A model generated the notes under the pieces. It had not been told where the DNA came from, made no database searches, and worked only from the letters and a program-made list of their open reading frames with translations. Source: Bacteroidales bacterium (GTDB lineage Bacteria > Bacteroidota > Bacteroidia > Bacteroidales > UBA932). From it: a DNA stretch of 64,000 bases. The stretch spans positions 20,720-84,719 of the forward strand of contig JAFZED010000068.1 in the NCBI GenBank assembly GCA_017560825.1. Reading direction: 5' to 3'. This document shows, piece by piece, positions 7,066 to 16,100 of the stretch (position 1 is the first letter of the stretch; each line of letters begins with the position of its first letter). Position numbers and translations under genes: made by a program.

Positions 7066-8772
7066 TTATTGGATCTTGCTGTTCACTATTGCGAGCACTT
7101 CGGCCTCTTCGGCTACGGCCTTCGCGGCGATTTCAGCCGCTTCGGCGCAGAGCCTTTCGGCTGCCGCCCTGTCTGCAAGTCCTGCTGCGTTGATCTTGAC
7201 GTTGAGCTGGGCTCCGAGGACTGCAGAACGTGCTGCGAGTGCTCCCACTCCGGCGTCTGAAACGGAGTTAGGGTTGCCTTCTTCCGCCATAGCTCTGATG
7301 AGAGGGAATGTTGCGTAGGCTGCCTTCATTGTCTTGAGAGGAACCTCTGTTGCGTAGAGGGTGGCTGCTTCCATTGCTTCTGCACGAGCTGCCTTCTCTT
7401 CGTCAGATCCCTTAGGCATTCCGATGGCTGCCATAATCTTGTTGAATGCAGCAGTGTCTTCGTCCACGAGGGCTACGAGCTCCTTGAGAGAAGCCTGGCC
7501 CTGCTCTGCCCAGTCAGAGAACTCCTTCCAGCGTGCGTCCCAGCCCGGCTTGTGTGACGAGAGGTTGGCTACCATTGTTCCGAGTGCAGCTGCGAGTGCT
7601 CCCATATATGCTGAGATCGATCCGCCGCCCGGGGCAGGGGATTCTGATGCTGTCTCGTATGCAAAGTCCTTGCAGGTCATACGCACGAGTCTTTCGCGTG
7701 CTGCGGCCTCTTCTTCGCTTTCGATAAGGTACTCGATAACTTTTTCTGCGGGGTTGAAAGGCTTGAGGTCATCAAGTCCCATAGACTTGACAGCGATCTT
7801 GATGATCTCTTCTTCTGCGATACCGCAGGAGCGCTGCTGTTTTGCAAGGTAATATTTGCCGGCTTCGATGAGGGTGCGTTTAGGTACAAGACCTACAATC
7901 TCGGCTCCGGTCACACGTACACCTCTTTCAGCAGCTGCTCTGCACACTTCGTCAAATGCAACGTGAAGAGGAGTTGTGTTGATGTCTGTGATGTTCATTG
8001 ACACCTGTGCGATGCCGTATTCGTCGATGAACCAGCCGATTGCCTTGCAGCCTTTCAGTGTGCCGGGGATCATTACGTTCTTTCCGTTCTCGTCCTTGAC
8101 GATCTTGCCTGTGATAGGGTTGCCTTCTCTCTTCGGACGGCCTTTCTCACGGACGTCGAATGCAATGGCGTTTGCACGGCGGGTAGATGTGGTGTTCAGG
8201 TTGTAGTTTACTGCGATAAGGAAGTCGCGGGCTCCGACGTTTGTCGCGCCAGCCTGGGCTGCTCTCTCGGTGTAGTGGCCCGGGCCGAAGTCCGGCTGTC
8301 TGTCAGGGTCTGACATCTTCTCAGGAAGGGCTTCATACTCTCCTGCGCGGCACACTGCAAGGTTCTTGCGCTCTGGCTTCTGAGCAGCGGATTCGTAGCA
8401 GTAGCAAGGAATCTCAAGTTCGTTGTAGATGCGCTCTGCAAGTTTGCGGGCCATCTCTGCACACTCCTGGAGGGTCACTCCTGAAATAGGGATGAGCGGA
8501 AGCACGTCTGTTGCTCCCGAGCGTGGATGAGCTCCGTGATGCTGACGCATATCTATGACTTCGCCGGCTTTCTTTACTCCCTGGAAAGCTGCTTCAAGAA
8601 CAGCCTCCGGACTACCCACGAAGGTCACTACCGTGCGGTTTGTTGCTTCACCCGGATCTACGTCCAATACCTTCACTCCACCTGCTTTTTCGATTGCATT
8701 GACAATCGAGTCGATTACTTCCCTGTTGCGGCCCTCACTGAAATTAGGCACGCACTCGATGATTCTTTCCAT
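7066..8772 (-). CDS. ftcD: Glutamate formimidoyltransferase / formimido-THF cyclodeaminase
   Basis: Bifunctional folate enzyme that ends histidine breakdown. The N-terminal half moves the formimino group from formiminoglutamate to tetrahydrofolate, releasing glutamate. The C-terminal half cyclises 5-formimino-THF to 5,10-methenyl-THF and ammonia. Of 568 residues, about 1-300 form the transferase (MERIIECVPNFSEGRN start, RQHHGAHPRSGATDVLPLIP with the catalytic-histidine region, GARDFLIAVNYNLNT). Residues about 370-568 form the helical cyclodeaminase domain (APGGGSISAYMGALAAALG). The fusion order matches the mammalian enzyme. Products feed one-carbon metabolism, which fits glyA immediately upstream on the same strand. 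A -33 TTTG and a TAACTTTA box lie upstream at 8843-8813. Confidence 0.95.
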   Translation of the reverse strand: MERIIECVPNFSEGRNREVIDSIVNAIEKAGGVKVLDVDPGEATNRTVVTFVGSPEAVLEAAFQGVKKAGEVIDMRQHHGAHPRSGATDVLPLIPISGVTLQECAEMARKLAERIYNELEIPCYCYESAAQKPERKNLAVCRAGEYEALPEKMSDPDRQPDFGPGHYTERAAQAGATNVGARDFLIAVNYNLNTTSTRRANAIAFDVREKGRPKREGNPITGKIVKDENGKNVMIPGTLKGCKAIGWFIDEYGIAQVSMNITDINTTPLHVAFDEVCRAAAERGVRVTGAEIVGLVPKRTLIEAGKYYLAKQQRSCGIAEEEIIKIAVKSMGLDDLKPFNPAEKVIEYLIESEEEAAARERLVRMTCKDFAYETASESPAPGGGSISAYMGALAAALGTMVANLSSHKPGWDARWKEFSDWAEQGQASLKELVALVDEDTAAFNKIMAAIGMPKGSDEEKAARAEAMEAATLYATEVPLKTMKAAYATFPLIRAMAEEGNPNSVSDAGVGALAARSAVLGAQLNVKINAAGLADRAAAERLCAEAAEIAAKAVAEEAEVLAIVNSKIQ

Positions 8773-8812
8773 ATATCAGTATATAGTTTTATGATTTTCT
8801 TGAAATAACCTT

Positions 8813-8843
8813 TAAAGTTATGCTTTTTCCGTAAATTAACAAA
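8813..8843 (-). promoter_or_regulatory. Probable ftcD-hutU promoter
   Basis: On the minus strand, TTTG at 8843-8840 and TAACTTTA at 8820-8813 are 19 bases apart. This is close to the Bacteroidota -33/-7 consensus, with the last -7 base changed from G to A. It lies about 40 bases before the ftcD ATG. Confidence 0.5.
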
Positions 8844-8866
8844 GAGCATCCAGGCACTTTCCAATC

Positions 8867-8897
8867 AAAAAAGGAACGACTGCACCAGTCGTTCCTT
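8867..8897 (-). terminator. glyA intrinsic terminator
   Basis: A perfect 12-bp stem (AAGGAACGACTG with its complement, 3-base loop) is followed on the minus strand by a run of T. It lies just downstream of glyA and separates it from the hut genes. Confidence 0.85.
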
Positions 8898-8920
8898 TCA
8901 CTCGTTATGATGTTGTGCTG

Positions 8921-10249
8921 TTAGTAGCGGTTCAGAGGCATACCGTTGGTCTTCATACGCACCATCTTTCTTACGTTTGCAAGTACCTCCTCGTACTCCT
9001 CGCGGCCTTCTTCTGTCTTGCCTGCGATAAGGTCAAGATGGGCTGCTGCATTTGCAAGTACCTGGTCAATGAGGTTGACGATGAATTCCATATCCTTCTC
9101 CACGAAGCCTCTTGATGTGATGGCCGGAGTTCCCACGCGGATTCCTGATGTCTGGAACGGAGTGCGTGAGTCAAATGGAACCATATTCTTGTTTACTGTG
9201 ATGTCTGCCTTTCCGAGCTCCTTCTCTGCAACCTTACCTGTGAGTTCAGGGAACTTGGTGCGGAGGTCGATGAGCATAAGATGGTTGTCTGTGCCGCCAG
9301 AAACGAGCTTGTAGCCGCGTGAAGCGAATGCCTCAGCCATTGCTGCAGCGTTTGACACTACCTGCTTCTGGTACTCCTTGAACTCAGGCTGGAGAGCTTC
9401 ATAGAATGAAACAGCCTTAGCTGCAATGCAGTGCTCGAGCGGACCACCCTGTACGCCCGGGAATACGCTTGAGTTCAGGATCTGGGACATCTTCTTTACG
9501 ACGCCCTTCGGAGTTGTGAGACCCCAAGGGTTGTCGAAGTCCTTGCCCATAAGGATGATACCTCCACGTGGACCGCGAAGGGTCTTGTGGGTAGTGGATG
9601 TCACGATGTGTGCGTACTTCACAGGGTTGCTGAGAAGTCCTGCTGCAATAAGACCTGCAGTGTGAGCCATATCGATCCAGAGGATTGCACCCACCTTGTC
9701 AGCTATCTCACGCATTCTTGCATAGTCCCACTCTCTTGAGTAAGCGGACGCGCCACCGATGATGAGCTTTGGCTTGAATTCGAGTGCCCTCTGCTCCATC
9801 TGCTCGTAGTCGATCATTCCTGTAGCCTCGCTCAGACCGTAAGCTACAGCGTTGTACAGGATACCTGACATATTCACAGGTGATCCGTGAGTAAGGTGTC
9901 CGCCGTGTGCGAGATCAAGTCCCATAAAGGTCTCTCCCGGCTTGATGCAAGCCATCATTACCGCCATATTGGCCTGAGCACCTGAGTGCGGCTGCACGTT
10001 GGCATATTCAGCCTCATAAAGTTCGCAAAGGCGGTCGATAGCGAGCTGCTCGATCTGGTCAACCACCTCACATCCGCCATAATATCTTGCTCCAGGGTAA
10101 CCTTCCGCATACTTGTTTGTACAGATTGAGCCAAGAGCGGTGAGTACCTGCTGGCTTACGTAGTTTTCAGATGCGATAAGTTCGATGCCCGAAGTCTGTC
10201 TTTCCTCTTCCTTCTTGATGAGATTGAAAATCTGGAGATCCTGTTTCAT
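8921..10249 (-). CDS. glyA: Serine hydroxymethyltransferase
   Basis: PLP-dependent interconversion of serine plus THF with glycine plus 5,10-methylene-THF, in the cytosol. From the ATG at 10249 ([18 protein letters not shown]) it is 442 residues, slightly longer than the E. coli enzyme. Diagnostic stretches are [11 protein letters not shown] near the N-terminus, [18 protein letters not shown], the [11 protein letters not shown] region and the PLP-lysine motif [15 protein letters not shown]. The upstream in-frame start at 10279 would put the TAATTTTG promoter box inside the gene, so I reject it. It has its own promoter and terminator. Methylene-THF made here and methenyl-THF from ftcD next door enter the same folate pool. 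Confidence 0.97.
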   Translation of the reverse strand: MKQDLQIFNLIKKEEERQTSGIELIASENYVSQQVLTALGSICTNKYAEGYPGARYYGGCEVVDQIEQLAIDRLCELYEAEYANVQPHSGAQANMAVMMACIKPGETFMGLDLAHGGHLTHGSPVNMSGILYNAVAYGLSEATGMIDYEQMEQRALEFKPKLIIGGASAYSREWDYARMREIADKVGAILWIDMAHTAGLIAAGLLSNPVKYAHIVTSTTHKTLRGPRGGIILMGKDFDNPWGLTTPKGVVKKMSQILNSSVFPGVQGGPLEHCIAAKAVSFYEALQPEFKEYQKQVVSNAAAMAEAFASRGYKLVSGGTDNHLMLIDLRTKFPELTGKVAEKELGKADITVNKNMVPFDSRTPFQTSGIRVGTPAITSRGFVEKDMEFIVNLIDQVLANAAAHLDLIAGKTEEGREEYEEVLANVRKMVRMKTNGMPLNRY

Positions 10250-10276
10250 AGCTTGCGTATTACATTTATAGAAACG

Positions 10277-10311
10277 CAAAATTACTCATTTTTTTATTTT
10301 TACTACCTTTG
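10277..10311. promoter_or_regulatory. Divergent promoters for glyA and the TrmH-family gene
   Basis: The minus strand has TAATTTTG at 10284-10277 (glyA) and the plus strand has TACCTTTG at 10304-10311 (methylase gene). Both match the TAnnTTTG -7 box, and each lies about 25-30 bases before the chosen ATG. Confidence 0.6.
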
Positions 10312-10334
10312 TGTTGAAAACTTTTTATCATTCT

Positions 10335-10874
10335 ATGGGCAATCGAAAGCTTTTAAATATTGAATTAGGGCGCGTCTCGGTGCAGGAGTACAAGGAACTT
10401 CCTGACTCTGGCGTAGTTATAGTCCTTGATAATGTCCGCAGCGCTCACAATGTGGGGTCGGCCTTCAGGACAGCGGATTCCTTCAAGATCGACAAGGTGT
10501 GGCTGTGTGGAATATGTGCAGTGCCGCCGTCGGCAGAGATCCACAAGTCGGCCCTCGGTGCGGAGGACAGCGTCGAGTGGGAGCACGTGGACGACACAAT
10601 GGAGGCGGTTACCCGCCTGAAGGAGCAGGGATATACCATCGTCAGCATCGAACAGACGGCAAAATCAGTGATGCTCGACAGATTCACCCCCGAAAAGGGA
10701 AAGAAATATGCCCTTATATTCGGAAACGAGGTCTCTGGCGTAGCTCAGGATGTTGTGGACGCCTCTGATTTTTCTCTGGAGGTGCCACAGTTCGGAACCA
10801 AGCATTCGCTCAATGTGTCAGTTACCGTGGGCGTCATTCTCTGGCATTTCCGTCTTGCTTTCCTGCAAGGCTGA
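10335..10874 (+). CDS. SpoU/TrmH-family RNA 2'-O-methyltransferase
   Basis: SAM-dependent ribose methyltransferase of the SPOUT class; the target RNA (rRNA or tRNA) cannot be told from sequence. From the ATG at 10335 it is 179 residues, a minimal catalytic domain without the N-terminal substrate-binding extension of RlmB. Family motifs in order are VVIVLDNVRSAHNVGSAFRT (motif 1), ALIFGNEVSGV (motif 2) and the C-terminal knot segment KHSLNVSVTVGVILWHF (motif 3). A longer GTG-initiated reading from 10311 starts inside the promoter box and is rejected. The last 41 bases overlap the 3' end of the convergent pbpC gene. Confidence 0.85.
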   Translation: MGNRKLLNIELGRVSVQEYKELPDSGVVIVLDNVRSAHNVGSAFRTADSFKIDKVWLCGICAVPPSAEIHKSALGAEDSVEWEHVDDTMEAVTRLKEQGYTIVSIEQTAKSVMLDRFTPEKGKKYALIFGNEVSGVAQDVVDASDFSLEVPQFGTKHSLNVSVTVGVILWHFRLAFLQG

Positions 10875-13161
10875 TGACGAATCCGACAGAAATCTGATTT
10901 CCGCTGCCGTCCACGGCAGTCATACTGTGATGTCCTTCTGACGGCCTCAAGGTCAGCTGGTGGATGTGCTTGGTAGAACCTATAAAGCTATTGCCGAGGT
11001 GCCAGAAGACTTCAGAATCCGGGTCGCTGTGCGCCAAGTTGAAGACTACTTCTGCGTATGACCCGTCCATTTTCAGCGGAAGCAGGATACTGCTTCCGTT
11101 TTCCGGATATATGAACTCCATAGGAACGAACTCTCCGTTGTTTTTCTCCCCTGGTCTGAGAGGGGGCAGCGGCGTGTATTCGGGATGTTCCTGGCGGTAG
11201 TACCACTCCATTGCAGGGGGCAGCAGGAACAGACTCACCGCCTTGGAACCATTTGACGGGAACTGAGTTCTGAATGTGCCGTCTTCAGTTATATTTACGG
11301 TGCGGTGATATGGACAGGCTTCGCTCCTGACGGCATTCACAGGCAGATACAGGGTGTCGCATCTTTCGCAGTGCACGCCTTTCAGATGCCCTGAGTCAGG
11401 GCATACCTCTGCGGTTATATATTCCCCATAATCGGGAAAATCGAACCATCCGCCGTCATCCAGGAGATTGAATATATCGAACATTACCGGTCCTGCCGTC
11501 CTTGCTCCGACCAGTCCGGCACTTCCTTCGCCATAGGCATTGCCCACCCACACGCCGACGGCGTACTGTGGGGTCACACCCACTGCCCAGCCGTCGCGGA
11601 AACCGTAGCTTGTACCTGTCTTCCAGGCTACCTTCCTGACCGAAGATACCATTCTCCAGTCCATCTCATCCGGCCTGTTCACGTCCTTGAGGGCGTCGAA
11701 AGTGTAATATAGGGCCATACGGTCTGTCAGAGGCCAGTCCTCAGGCTTCACCTCCCATTCGGAAAAGTCCCTGTCCTGATAGTACGCACTCATTGCCGCA
11801 TATATCCTTGTCATATCTGCGAGGGTGCCTTCTGCGCCTCCGAGAATAAGTGAAAGTCCATAGTCTGAAGGCTCTCTTGAAAGAGTCGTCATCCCGGCCT
11901 CCTTTAGAAGGCTGTGGAATCTTGGCACTCCGAAACGCCTCAGCATATGTACAGACGGCACGTTCAGGCTTCTGGAAAGGGCCGTGGCTGCGGGTACTGC
12001 TCCGGAGAATTTCCTGTCGAAGTTCTGAGGTGAGAAACCTTCTATGTTCACAGGAATGTCAGGCAGCAGGGTATATGGCAGGATGTCTCCTTCCTGCATC
12101 AGGGCGCAGTAGAGCAGCGGTTTCAGGAGGCTGCCTGTGCTGCGTGGCGCGGAAGCTATGTCCACCTTGCTTCCTGGCCTCTCCGACGAGGCGTCAGCAT
12201 TGCCGATATAGGCGATCGTCTCTCCTGTCCGGACATCCATCACCACTGCAGCCATATCCTTTATGCCTTGTGATCTGAATTCACGGTTCCATCTGTCGGT
12301 GATCTGTGCAACCCTTGTCTGCAAAGGATAAGATATGGACGTCTCGATGTGTTCTCCCTTGTGCTTAAGATGAATGCGGTCTGTCAGGTGTTCTGCGTGC
12401 TGCGGCAGCGGAAGGGGAGAGTCAGGAAGCGGTTCCTCGCAGGCGAGGGCAAAGGTTACGGAGTCTATTACCCCTTTGCTGCAGAGCCTTTCCAGCAGTC
12501 TGTCCCTCTTGAGTTTCAATGCTTCGCGGTTCTTGCCGGGGTGCATTGCCGAAGGAGCGTTCGGGAGCACAGCAAGCGTGGCGGCTTCGCTCCAGGACAG
12601 GTCTTCGGCAGACCTGCTGAAATACCTCCACGCTGCAGCCTCTATTCCGACTACATTGCCTCCGAAAGGTGCGTGGGCGGCATACAGGGCAAGAATCTCG
12701 TCCTTGCTGTACCTCAGCTCCATTCTTGTCGCCAGTATGGCTTCAAGCATTTTCTGCCACAGGGTCCTTTCCTTCTGGCGGGACATTCTGGTGACCTGCA
12801 TAGTGATCGTGCTTGCGCCGCTGACTACCTTGCCGGATGTTATGTTGTCTCTGGCTGCACGTGCCACGGCAAAGGGATTCACTCCGGGATGCCACCTGAA
12901 GAAACGGTCCTCAAACTCGATGATGCAGACTTCGAATTTTTCAGGGACATTCTCGGAAGGGGGAAATCTCCATTGACCGTCGCTTGCAATCCTCGCTCCA
13001 AGGAGTTCTCCCTCCTGGCTTGTCACGACAGTGGAATAGGGGGCGTCCCGGAAAATATCCCTTGGCAGGCAGAAAAGATATGCGGCAGCAAGAACGGCAA
13101 GGATGCAGACCCAAACGGTCTTCACCCTTGCCTTCCTGCTGTTTCTTGCCTGCTGTGACAT
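10834..13161 (-). CDS. pbpC: Penicillin-binding protein 1C
   Basis: Bifunctional peptidoglycan synthase of the PBP1C type, anchored in the inner membrane. The 775 residues from MSQQARNSRK contain one N-terminal membrane segment (about 16-33). A family-51 glycosyltransferase domain follows, with catalytic-Glu motif EFEDRFFRWHPGVNP and GASTITMQVTRM. The transpeptidase domain has its serine at residue 344 (STGSLLKP, SxxK) and the WKTGTSYGFRDGWAVG KTG box. The C-terminal PBP1C domain includes a cysteine-containing CPDSGHLKGVHCERC segment. The start codon is two bases after the stop of the alpha-2-macroglobulin gene, so the two are surely co-transcribed; this pairing is widespread and is thought to link peptidoglycan repair to protease defence in the periplasm. 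Its end overlaps the opposing methylase gene. Confidence 0.95.
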   Translation of the reverse strand: MSQQARNSRKARVKTVWVCILAVLAAAYLFCLPRDIFRDAPYSTVVTSQEGELLGARIASDGQWRFPPSENVPEKFEVCIIEFEDRFFRWHPGVNPFAVARAARDNITSGKVVSGASTITMQVTRMSRQKERTLWQKMLEAILATRMELRYSKDEILALYAAHAPFGGNVVGIEAAAWRYFSRSAEDLSWSEAATLAVLPNAPSAMHPGKNREALKLKRDRLLERLCSKGVIDSVTFALACEEPLPDSPLPLPQHAEHLTDRIHLKHKGEHIETSISYPLQTRVAQITDRWNREFRSQGIKDMAAVVMDVRTGETIAYIGNADASSERPGSKVDIASAPRSTGSLLKPLLYCALMQEGDILPYTLLPDIPVNIEGFSPQNFDRKFSGAVPAATALSRSLNVPSVHMLRRFGVPRFHSLLKEAGMTTLSREPSDYGLSLILGGAEGTLADMTRIYAAMSAYYQDRDFSEWEVKPEDWPLTDRMALYYTFDALKDVNRPDEMDWRMVSSVRKVAWKTGTSYGFRDGWAVGVTPQYAVGVWVGNAYGEGSAGLVGARTAGPVMFDIFNLLDDGGWFDFPDYGEYITAEVCPDSGHLKGVHCERCDTLYLPVNAVRSEACPYHRTVNITEDGTFRTQFPSNGSKAVSLFLLPPAMEWYYRQEHPEYTPLPPLRPGEKNNGEFVPMEFIYPENGSSILLPLKMDGSYAEVVFNLAHSDPDSEVFWHLGNSFIGSTKHIHQLTLRPSEGHHSMTAVDGSGNQISVGFVISLAGKQDGNARE

Positions 13162-13163
13162 AA

Positions 13164-16100
13164 TTATTTTGTGACTATGGCAATACCTGAAGCGGAATAT
13201 GCATAGATTCCATTGTCGTACATCGCCTCGCATTTCACTGCCGGGAGTGTGAACGAGCCTTCATACACAGCATTCAACCTTGTCTTGAAGGTCTTTCTCT
13301 GACCCTTAGGCAGGTCGAAATAGAAGACACTTCTGTCATCTCTGATGTCATTATAGGTGAACGTGCTGTTCTCATCTGCAGAAGACTGTCCGTAGAGTCT
13401 TTCGTTGAAGATCTCCCAACCGGAAGGCAGGCTTATGGTAAGAGCCAGATCCCTGTAATTTTCTGTCTGACTGGTGTTTGCAACCGTCACTTCAGCTATG
13501 AATTCAGTGCCCTGCTTGAGCGTCGCTGGATTGATGGTTTCTCCTGAAAGGTCTGTGTATACCACCTGCATAAGCAGCCCTGAAGCTTCCGCAGGGAGGC
13601 TGATGCCGTATTCCAGCCTGCTGTAAGTAGTCACGCTGGCATAGACAGGTTCGTCTGTGGTGTTCCTTATTTCTGCTCTTCCGTAATCAGCTTCCAGACT
13701 GCAGGTATATAACGATTTTGCAGTTTTTCCGGAAGTCGTGGTTTCCTGGCTTATCTCCACCTGGAGGCCCTCATCGCTGATTGTCTGCGAGAGTCTGTCC
13801 AGCGCAACGGAAGCAAATGCCGTAGTCTGTGTCGTGTATCCGCAGAAGTCGATCAGCTCTGCCACCTGGCCGGCCACATCGAGGGCCTTTGCTGTCTCAC
13901 CTGCAAGCACATATGCCTCAAGGGCAAGGGCCTTGTCTCTCGGTATGCTTCCGAAGGTCCTGTCATTCTCCGGATAACTTGAGATGTCAGTGGATACATC
14001 GGTCATCATTTCTTTTGCGATACTCTTCTTCCCGCTCAGGGCATATGCAGATGCAAGCATCCACTTCGCCTGCTCTGACAGATTGGCTGACTCCTTCAAT
14101 CTGTTCATTGCACCGATCTCAGGAGAGCCGGCGAGAGCCAGAACATACAGGCTGTATGCCTGCTGCAGGTCATTAAGGTCGGCAAGTCCGGAGTGTCTGT
14201 ACTCTTTCACAAGTTTCTTCTGCCATTTCTTCCAGCTCTCGGTCACACTCTTGCTCACGGCAAAGCCTTTTGTGGCGGCATCAGTCATAAAATGTCCGGC
14301 CATAGTACTTGCCCATCTGTCGGTCTGTTTCACTGAAGGCCAGTAGCAGAATCCTCCGTCAGGAAGTTGTCTTGAGTACAGCAGCTGGAGAAGGTCGCTG
14401 ACAGATTCCGAAGCCGATTGTCTGTTGCCGTCATCGAGCATATCCATAATGTGCACAAGGCTGAGGCCTCTTGCCGAAATCTGTTCGGTGCAATAGTGGC
14501 TGTAGTCGGAGACATATGTGAACAAGGCGTTGAAGTCAATTGACGGGAATCCTGCAATTTCGAGCTTAGCCCATTCACATTCAGATATACTGTCGTCGTT
14601 CCATTCGAATGTGACAGCTTCTCCAGCATTTATCATCCTTCTTTCCCTGGAGAGTCTTCCCGGATTTGGATTTCTCACAGGCAAGGTCACAGTCTCTGAA
14701 GCTGTGAAGCCGTTACCCTCGGCCTTGACGGTGATGACGGCAGGTCCTTCTGAAGTGCCTCGGATGGTGAAGCCGGTCATCTGGTTGCCGGTCTTTGCAA
14801 AAGTAAGGCTTGACGAGGCCGCTGAAACCACCTGTGCGGCTCCTGAAACGCTGATTTCAGTCTTTATATTCCTTACTCCATCTTCCATTGCGAACACATT
14901 TACAGGGACCGACACGGTCTCTCCTGTACCGAGCACTCGCGGAAGCGTCGTGAGGACCATCAGAGGAGAACGCACTGGAACTGTCTTCTCTGCATTGCCG
15001 TATGCTCCCTCGTGGCCGGCTACCACCATCACTCTTACCGAGCCGACATACATCGGGAGGCATATTTCGTGAGTGTCAGTGCCCTTGCAGGTGAACGGAC
15101 CGATGAATTTGACCACAGGGTTGAATCTGTTGTCCCTCTTGCTGCCCTTGTTGACGAACTCGTCACCTCCGACGCTGAACATCGGTGACAGGCGTCCTCC
15201 AGTTGCTCCAGTGACTTCATCATAAAGGTCCCAGGTCTTTACTCCGAGTGCTTCCTTTGCGTACATCGTCGCCCACGGATCAGGAGTCTTGAATCCGGTT
15301 ATGTCCAGAAGACCCTCGTCTACTATGGCCAGGGTGTATGTCATAGGGCGTCCGTCCTTTTCCTTGATCTTGATTTTGAAAGGCTCCTGTGGTCTGAGAA
15401 CGTCCGGCATAGTGATGACCGGATGAAGGACTGAAGCCTTGTTGCTTACAGTCACAGGCTGCACTCCGTACATTCTGACGGGCTGTCCTTCTGCAGTCTG
15501 CTTGTGGGGCTGGAGAAGGGTGATGTGGATGTAGAAGTTCGGTGCCATATCCTCTGTCACGCGGAACTTGTACTGTGTTTCACCGTTCTCACTGGTCTCC
15601 ACCCACTTCTGTGACACAATCTCTCTTCCCGTCTCTATGCTGACAAGCGCCTTGCCGTTTCGCGCTGCAGGAACAAACACTGTCACTTCTTCGCCGATTT
15701 CGTATTCGTTTTTGTCGGTCGAGAAGGTCAGCATCGTGTGCGCATCAGGATCCGCCCTGTTCGCCCTGCCTCTCCATAAAGGCCAGTCGGCAGTGAACAA
15801 TGACCCGCAGGAGTGTCCGCTGTCAAGGTCTTTTACATATATATAGAACCTGCCCCAGTCCGGATACTCAAGTCTGAAATTGACATCGTAGTCGCTTTCT
15901 CCCGACTTGAATGAGCCGATGGACCAGGTCTCGGCATTGCTGCTGCTTATATATGAGTCGAGGGCTTCGGCGTCGTTCTCCCACCACCAGTCCCATCCTA
16001 TCCGGTAGATCCTGTACTCTATACGGTGGCCGCTTACTCGCCTGCCGTCTGTGTCTACGACTGCTATGCTGAACTTATGGTCGGTGTCTGTCTCGTAATA

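Noticed and set aside
10311-10334. GTG start for the TrmH-family gene
   Set aside because: Overlaps the last base of the -7 box and adds residues absent from the family.
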